Positions 7,634 through 12,888 of a stretch of 12,888 nt of DNA are shown one piece after another; positions within the stretch are counted from its first letter, which is position 1; each line of letters begins with the position of its first letter. Below the pieces are notes generated by a model, which made no database searches, was not told where the DNA came from, and saw only the letters and a list, made by a program, of their open reading frames with translations. The stretch lies in contig BBXU01002875.1 of assembly GCA_001598975.1 (NCBI GenBank), positions 1-12,888 of the forward strand, read 5' to 3'. The position numbers were made by a program, and so were the translations under genes. This DNA comes from Parachlorella kessleri (Eukaryota > Chlorophyta > Trebouxiophyceae > Chlorellales > Chlorellaceae).

Positions 7634-9452
7634 TTACCAGGCTGCATCCCAGGGTGGGTTGATGTGCCTCAGGCACCACGCAGCCTGACAAGTCTCTGGC
7701 AGCTCTGGCCGCCTCAGCAACCGGGCACAATGAGAGGCGTCCAGCCTGGTGAGGGTGGTTAAGGCTTGGACTGGCGCCCACAAGGCCGCACCCCACAGGA
7801 GATCCTGGTTGTAACGAATATCCAGGTCCTCCAGTGCATAAAGTGCGCGTAGCTGGCCAGGAAGACAGTGAATGCCACATTTTGACAGCCGTAGGGTTTT
7901 GAGAGCAGTAAGGGCAGCCAGCGGTTCCCACCCATCTGAATTCCTGCCCAGTAGACTGTTGTGGGACAGTGTGAGCTTGCGTAGCTGGCATAGTGAGCCA
8001 AGCGCATCTGGCAGCTCCCGCAGATCACAGTGATCCAGCTTGAGCTTAGTCAGAGCTGTCAGGTGCTGCAGGGGCGCCCAGACTCCCTGGCTGCTGTTGC
8101 TGATGTCCTCTTTGTTGCTAAGGTCGCCGTTGCCACTGACACTGAGGTAGGCCAGCCGTTTGAGGGCTGACAGCTGGGGAGGCAGCGCGGTAAGGTGGCA
8201 GCCTTTAAGTTTGAGTGCAGTCAGAGCCTGTAGGCGTGGCAACAAGCGCCAGCTGGCATCTCCCAGCGCCTCAACGTCCACTATTCCCAGCGAGGCCAGG
8301 CCTTCCAGTGCTGTAAGTTCTCCTGGCAGATGCTCCAGCTTGCACTGCTCCATGCGAAGCTTGGTGAGCGCTGTAAGCTCCAGCAGAGGCACCCAGCTGC
8401 CGCCGCTGAACGCCCCAAAATCATGTATGTACAGCGCCCGCAGCCCGCACAGCACTGACAGCTGGTCTGGCAGAGGCTGCTGCTTTTGGCTGGCACGGAT
8501 GCTGAGGTGGGACAGGGTGGGGAGGCGGGGTAGCAGCTGGGCCAGCTTCTCACACAGAGCGCCCTCACTGGGGAAGCGAATGCACAGGCTGGTGAGCGCG
8601 CTGCCTGCCAGGGCATCCATCAGGGGCAGCAGACTGGCTGGGAAGTTGGAGGGACTCCAACCGGAATAAACACTCCACCAGAACAGATGACATATGCGGA
8701 GCCCCCGGCGGTGCCGCCTAACCCAGGCTGCCACCGACTGCAGCGTGCTGTAGGTGTGTCCAGACTGGCTGGCAGAAGGCGTGTGGCAGTGGTAGCCCCG
8801 CAGGTCTAGGTAGCCCCAGAGCTTGGGAGAGGCTAGCACGTCCTCACGTAACCAGAGGGCTTTGCAGCAGCTGCTGAAGGCCATATAGCAATGCATGTGT
8901 GATGCCCTGCAAAGCAGACATGGTAATATGTGGTCGCGATTTGGATATAGCAAGGCTTCTGAAGAAGCTTTGTTGCCGGGGCGCTTGGCTTCGTCTCACC
9001 ATTAACCGCCTTGGCTGCCCATTTATAACAATGACGCCTGGAGGGTGCCCAATGCATGCATGCGAATCACACGCCTGGGCCCCATAATGCCGTCAAAAGC
9101 AGCATGCCGCCGGTGCTGCCACCAGAGGGCTGGTGAGGAGGCATGGCTCATGCCAAGCTCAGGCGGTTCTCACATGTCATGCCTACTTAGGTGCGCACAT
9201 ATTGTTTCCAGCACATCCAGCGGAAGCAGGTAAACTGGGAAGGCCTCAGCATCAACTGGTGGTGCCTGCAAAGGCAGCCCAAGCGACGGAGTCAGCCTTG
9301 AGAAGGGGCTTCCTCATGAGCACTCTGGTACTGGAAGAAACTGTGCAGGACAAGTGAGGCACGAGGAGCTTACAAGCAGGAGTGACCTCAGCCCCACTGA
9401 CCTGTCCCGTTCTTGTGTCACCGTCTTTCTCCAGCCCAGTAAGGAGCAGCAT
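7634..9452 (-). CDS. F-box/LRR protein, copy C (full-length member)
   Basis: Proposed exons: 9452-9402, 9265-9174 and 8906-7634, giving 471 residues with frame kept. Exon 2 carries VYLLPLDVLETICAHL. Its donor is AT|GTGAGA and joins acceptor TTTGCAG, giving the F-box second half SSCCKALWLREDVLASPKLW. The LRR region has four complete Trp-marked units starting WVPLLELTALT (48 residues), WRLLPRLQALT (57, with an insert containing DISNSSQGV), WAPLQHLTALT (50) and WEPLAALTALK (50). A partial WAPVQALTTLT unit and the tail LPETCQAAWCLRHINPPW follow. Each unit holds two LRRs, one with C..L..LP and one with N in the usual asparagine place. The ATG of the tiny first exon seen in A and B (MGQ) is ACG here, so I chose the in-frame ATG at 9452; this start is uncertain. 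The stop TAA (7634-7636) lies inside a perfect GTAAGT donor, so a further 3' exon is possible. Role by family: SCF substrate receptor. Confidence 0.8.
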
Positions 9453-9534
9453 GCTCCCTGGAGGAGGCTGGCCAGCGGCACTCTGACGCCACCTCCTATT
9501 TCCTGTGGATTGCTGGCATAAGCTTATAGGGCTT

Positions 9535-9552
9535 ATAGGGCTTAAGCCCTAT
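9535..9552. repeat. 18-base perfect palindrome
   Basis: ATAGGGCTTAAGCCCTAT at the end of a 9-base tandem repeat (GCTTATAGG, 9522-9539 plus a partial copy). It is absent from the matching stretches of A and B. Confidence 0.85.
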
Positions 9553-9756
9553 CCCAAAGTTGCAGCACTCAAGACTGTGGGCCGTGACGACTACCACACA
9601 GGGCACCAGGGTGCAGCTGCCCTGCAGTGCCTCCTCCACCTCATCATGAGGTGTCCATGCATGCCTCATCCACTCATAAATGTCATCTATATTGTTAACA
9701 TGAGTCATGTCAACCATCCGCAGCTGTGCAACCCTGTCCAATGCATGCACACTCCA

Positions 9757-9768
9757 TGTGTATATAGG
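9757..9768 (-). promoter_or_regulatory. TATA-like box upstream of copy C
   Basis: The minus strand reads CCTATATACACATGGAGTGT. It is in the same place as the box of copy B, next to the conserved TGTGCATG block, about 310 bases before the candidate start at 9452. Confidence 0.4.
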
Positions 9769-9805
9769 AATTGATAAAAGTCAATGTCAGAGTCACCTCA
9801 CAAAT

Positions 9806-10202
9806 TAGATAGTCCTTATTGTCACGTGCATTCCATTCTAGATCTTCAGTTCAATGGCAGTTGCAACACTCAACAGTGTGCACCCTTGACGAGGCCGTGA
9901 GAGTGAATAGTTGCTTTGACCAACAAGACACGGGGCACCTGGCCAGCCCATGGGGCACCTGCCCTGCGGTGGCCCTTCAGGTCACCTCATGCCAATTTTC
10001 CAGTTTTGCAGCCATCTCCCTGGATAACCATTCCAAGCAACCATGGACTTCTATTGTGTGGGTTCACCCATCGATGCACTGACGCATGCACTCATCTTTG
10101 GACCCTTCACTCAATTCAAAACTCAACCCAAGGACTCCGAGCCCATTGCATGGTTGGCCATTCCATGCACATGAATGAATTACTCAAAAATCACTCAAAG
10201 CT
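9806..10202. other. 3' flank of copy D, no gene seen
   Basis: More AT-rich than its surroundings, without a supported gene. Part of it (about 9850-9990, 'gttgcaacactcaacagtgtg' to 'ggggcacctgccctgc') loosely resembles 9555-9635. It also holds another CCATTCCATGCACA element near 10160. Confidence 0.4.
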
Positions 10203-11733
10203 TCACAAAGTATGAAACGGCCAGGAATCCGTCTCCGTCTCCAGGTCACCAGCAAATCGACTGTTTGCAGGCAGACAAGGACCTTCCAATGGGCCGCGCC
10301 CTCGCCAAAGCACTTTGGTAAGGGCAATCAACTGCCACGCTGGCTGCCAGGCATCGACAGATGCAGCAAGGTCCTTATTGTGACTCACATCCAGTACTTT
10401 CAGAGAGACCAGTGCAGACAGTTCAGGAGGGAGGTACCACCTTAGCTTGCACCGAGACAAGTCGAGGGCTGTGACAGCACCAAGCAAGGCCAACCCCGGC
10501 ACATTGCCCTTGCCCAAATCCTCGTTCCACATTAGGTTGAGGCAAGCCCGGTCTGGTAAGCCGGCCAGTATTTGGGGCACCTGCCGTAGTTGGCAGTCCC
10601 TCAAGTCCAGCCTTGTCAGCGTTGTGAGGGGCCCCAGCGGTTGCAAACCACCCATCTCAAAAGGCCCATTGTTGCCGAGGTCCAGTGTGGCTAGCCGCTC
10701 CAGGCATGACAGCTGGCGGGGCAGCCTGGTCAGGCGGCAGAACGGCATGCTGAGCTCGGTCAAAGCCGCCAAACACAGCAGCGGCTGCCAGGCGAGGGGC
10801 CCAGCGCCTCCGAGGTAGGGGTTGTCAGACAGGTCGAGGGAAGCAAGGGCAGTTAGTGCGGAGAGCGGCTCGATTAGCTGCCAGAAACCGCATACCGTCA
10901 TGCTAAGCTTGGTGACGCCGGTAAGGGCCGCTAGTGGTGTCCAACTGCCCAACTTGTTGCACGAAGCATCCAAGTGCTTCAGGCGCTGCAGCATAGACAG
11001 CTGCGCTGGCAGCTCATGCCAATTGCAACATGTGAGAGTGAGGTGGGTGAGAGTGGTCAGGCGCCCAAGAGCACTGTCTAGCTCCCGCATTGGCACGTAT
11101 CCAGAGACCAAGTGCAAGCTGGCCAGGGGGCTGCCATCTAAGGCTTGGAGCGGCTGCCGTAGTGCCGATTGGGTATCGACATCAGGGAAGAGTGGGCCCA
11201 GCGGAGGGTAGGCCAAGCTGACGCTTCGCAGGCCCCCCACGTGGCGCCGCATGAAGGCTGCCATGCATGACATGCGGCTGTTGTGCTGCAGCCTGGAGCG
11301 CATGGGCCCGGCGGCTGGCTCAACTGCAAGGTCCAGGGAACCCCACAGGCGTGCTGAGGATGCCACGTCGGGGCGCAGCCACAGGTCTTTACAGGAGCTC
11401 ACCAGCGCCACCCTGCACGTCCAGCCAGCTTTTGTTTCACGATTAATAGCAAACCCCATGCATAAACCCCTGTCAGCCCAGTATACCCTTAACTCCTCTC
11501 TGATCGCATTACCTGCCACCCTAAATCAAATAGCAAAGCGGGAGCCAGAGAAATTCGATGAAGTAGCTAGAGTGCGCCGTGCTGTAACGAGCTTACTGCA
11601 GCTGGTTAGCGCTCCCTCCGCCGCAGCTCTTCACTGCGCAGAGAGACAGTCTCCCAAAGGCTCACCTATCCCTCTGACTGAGCAGGGCGCCGATTCTTTC
11701 CAATACGTCCATGGGAAGCAGGCCAAGTGGCAT
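10203..11733 (-). CDS. F-box/LRR protein, copy D (most diverged, best-formed F-box)
   Basis: Two exons, 11733-11666 and 11412-10203 (TGA), separated by a 253-base GT-AG intron, give 425 residues. The ATG at 11733 is the first in-frame Met after an upstream TAG. Residues 6-50 form a canonical F-box: LPMDVLERIGALLSQRDR, then across the phase-2 splice VALVSSCKDLWLRPD and SSARLWGSLDL. LRRs fill about residues 105-400: LTHLTLTCCNWHELPAQL, WTPLAALTGVTKLSM, WQPLLCLAALTELSM, LQPLGPLTTLTRLDL, LRWYLPPELSALVSL. The tail DLETETDSWPFHTL differs from the LPETC tail of B and C. It lacks the 6 extra residues that A-C carry between the two F-box halves, and shows no MGQ-type exon or LPLQ leader. Its flanks do not match the A-C unit. 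No targeting signal is visible. Role by family: SKP1 binding plus target recognition, substrate unknown. Confidence 0.85.
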
Positions 11734-12166
11734 GCCAAGTGAGACTTGGCATCCATCGCTGACATGCCCCTGCAAGGACACTCTCTAAGGACGCTGTATG
11801 ACCGTGCAAACTTATTACTTACACCTAGATACTCTGTACAGCAGCTTACAGCTGTGGCACAGCGTACAGCAGCGTTAGAATGTAACAACCAGTTATCAAG
11901 CCGTCTTCCTGACCCACCTGAGGCATCTTTATTACGTGTCGTAAGGGTGATGCTGTTACTGTGGTTAGTTGTCCATCATCCGTTTCGGCGCCTCCATGAC
12001 AAATAATTAGGTAAAGCGGTGTTTCCAACTTTCACGGCAACAGCAAAGCAATCTTTTGGCCTGATAAGGTCCTTGGATGCGAGCGTCTGTGAGGGCCTGT
12101 CACTGTGCTCGACATCCTGAGCCCAGCTCCAGTGCTGCCAGAAGTAGTGCCAGCGCTGACAGCATC
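11734..12166. promoter_or_regulatory. Divergent intergenic region between copy D and the ATP23-like frame
   Basis: Minus-strand gene D and the plus-strand frame at 12167 start at either end, so both promoters should lie here. I see an AT-rich stretch near 12000-12012 but no clear TATA box for either gene. Confidence 0.4.
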
Positions 12167-12364
12167 ATGGCAGCAGCTGCCGAGCAAGAGGCACAGCCTG
12201 TGCCAGAAAGCAAGTGGGTTGGCACCACCAAGGAGAGGGGGGAGCAGATGGTGGAGAGGGCGATGAAGAGGAACCCCATGGTTAGGTTCATGCTTGAAAA
12301 GCTTGAAGAGGTGGGTGAGGACATTCCCCACACCCAACTGGTGTGTATGGATTCAGGCTTGTGA
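12167..12364 (+). CDS. N-terminal part of an ATP23-like mitochondrial protease (first exon or fragment)
   Basis: A 65-residue frame starts at an ATG in good context (AGCATCATGG). After an acidic leader, residues GEQMVERAMKRNPMVRFMLE and KLEEVG followed by HTQLVC match the N-terminal helix pattern of ATP23 (family M76). There the segment is a Q.M...L...P.VRFL...LEK.G pattern followed by a Cys-containing strand. ATP23 processes and helps assemble the ATP synthase Atp6 subunit at the mitochondrial inner membrane. The catalytic HE..H motif is not in this frame, nor did I find it in the 500 bases downstream. So this is either exon 1 with a donor near GTGTGTATGG (12341 onward) and later exons outside the window, or a truncated relic. 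The usual Gly-Cys after the helix is Gly-Glu here. Identification rests on a short segment. Confidence 0.45.
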   Translation: MAAAAEQEAQPVPESKWVGTTKERGEQMVERAMKRNPMVRFMLEKLEEVGEDIPHTQLVCMDSGL

Positions 12365-12432
12365 CTTGCCAAGTGGGTAACGCAGTTGCACAGGCTGCCC
12401 TGGATTTGAGGGGCGGTTTGTCACCATGCCAT

Positions 12433-12777
12433 TCAGGGCGGCAGGCGGGCAGGCCAGGCCTGCAGGCAGGTCGTATACAGCTTCTGATTGCTTGACAGCT
12501 CCTTTCCGAGCAGGAAGCACGGGCCAGGCTTGGCATAACGCCCGGGCCTGTAGAAATGCAATGACCGGAAAGAAAGTAGGCCTTTTTCAACCAGGATAAC
12601 AGCCTCTGCCAGGCCCATCACGGTGCTGCCGTTCGCCCCTATTTCACGGCAGGTGCGCTGCCCTGGGTGTCCTACTGAGCGCAGGCGGGCTGCAGTGTGG
12701 GGCGGAGCTTCTTCCAAGTGGAGAACTGCAGCGTAGAGGTTGGCGGCGGCTTTCGGCCCCCAGACGGGGTGAGCCAC
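12433..12777 (-). CDS. Open frame with weak Alba-domain-like pattern
   Basis: A 114-codon frame with coding-like codon choice. The first codon here is GTG and a TAG lies just before it, so the true start is unclear: either a spliced exon begins here or the start lies inside. Segment GPKAAANLYAAVLHLEE resembles the start of Alba proteins (G.K...NY...L..L). CREIGANGSTVMGLAEAV and ILVEKGLL resemble the second half (I.A.G.AI..AV...EIV). The loop between them is about 15 residues longer than usual. Alba proteins bind DNA or RNA. It faces the ATP23-like frame tail to tail, 68 bases away. A chance frame remains quite possible. Confidence 0.25.
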   Translation of the reverse strand: MAHPVWGPKAAANLYAAVLHLEEAPPHTAARLRSVGHPGQRTCREIGANGSTVMGLAEAVILVEKGLLSFRSLHFYRPGRYAKPGPCFLLGKELSSNQKLYTTCLQAWPARLPP

Positions 12778-12834
12778 AAAACTCTAGCTAACTGTGGCAC
12801 GGAGAGTGGAGTGGGGTACGGTTAAAGCGCTGCC

Positions 12835-12849
12835 GGGGGGGGGGGGGGG
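12835..12849. repeat. Run of 15 G
   Basis: Uninterrupted G tract near the right edge. Such runs are prone to length errors in sequencing and could form G-quadruplex-like structures. Confidence 0.9.
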
Positions 12850-12888
12850 TTTGGTTGTAGCTAGCGTTTGTGCACGAAGGCGGGTGAC

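Larger units (their letters stand above)
1..9805. repeat. Tandem segmental duplication of about 3.8-4.0 kb (units A, B, C)
   Basis: The three genes A, B and C share more than coding sequence. The conserved block 'cctgtccc' with its flanks recurs at 1590, 5402 and 9401 (steps of about 3812 and 3999). A GTGTGCATGGAATGGA-like block recurs near 1845, 5665 and 9740. 'ctcacaaa' marks the start of the next conserved stretch at about 1906, 5731 and 9798. The 3' flanks match too (3300-3480 with 7340-7560, including CCAGGG.TACATGGTGTAC). Homology of C to the others ends near 9805, which marks a unit border next to gene D's 3' flank. Borders were judged by eye. Confidence 0.75.
9453..9805. repeat. 5' flank of copy C
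   Basis: Homologous to the flanks upstream of A and B up to about 9805. It holds the TATA-like box and a 9-base tandem repeat GCTTATAGG (9522-9544) running into an 18-base palindrome (9535-9552). No gene is supported. Confidence 0.6.

Noticed and set aside
11251..11742. Plus-strand frame of 163 codons over the start of copy D
   Set aside because: It overlaps antisense both exons of copy D, whose F-box and splice phase are well supported.

Overview
The window looks like nuclear DNA of a green alga, probably a chlorophyte of the Trebouxiophyceae type. The grounds are moderately GC-rich sequence, short GT-AG introns of about 135-370 bases, and plant-like leucine-rich repeat (LRR) proteins. The species cannot be named from sequence alone. 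There are no bacterial operons, ribosome binding sites, tRNAs, rRNAs or CRISPR arrays.

Most of the window (about 1-11733) is a head-to-tail array of four related F-box/LRR genes, all on the minus strand. Copy A (1-1599) runs off the left edge and is broken by one stop codon. Copy B (3552-5411) is intact but shortened. Copy C (7634-9452) is full length. Copy D (10203-11733) is the most diverged and has the simplest structure. In each gene an intron cuts the F-box. A short exon carries the 'LPLDVLE.I.AHL' half, and a long exon carries the 'SCCKALW..EDVLAS..LWGYLDL' half plus the whole LRR array. The codon phase at this splice is the same (phase 2) in all four copies. A-C have a further upstream intron and a tiny candidate first exon.

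A, B and C were copied together with their flanks. Equivalent points lie 3812 and 3999 bases apart. Homology covers the 5' flank (to about 2640 in A, 6410 in B, 9805 in C) and the 3' flank (from about 3260 in B, 7335 in C). The spacers 2640-3260 and 6410-7335 hold no convincing gene apart from one doubtful hydrophobic two-exon candidate at 6389-6704. A TATA-like box sits in the same place upstream of B and C and is degenerate in A.

Right of copy D, a divergent intergenic region leads to a small plus-strand reading frame (12167-12364). It resembles the N-terminus of the mitochondrial metalloprotease ATP23. Facing it is a minus-strand frame (12433-12777) with a weak Alba-domain-like pattern. 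The window ends with a run of 15 G.

The likely shared role of A-D is substrate recognition in SCF-type ubiquitin ligases: the F-box would bind SKP1 and the LRR part would bind the target. This follows from family knowledge and was not tested. I did not find an obviously new kind of system. The most distinctive things are the roughly 48-50-residue Trp-marked double-LRR unit and the visible birth, decay and remodelling of the copies.
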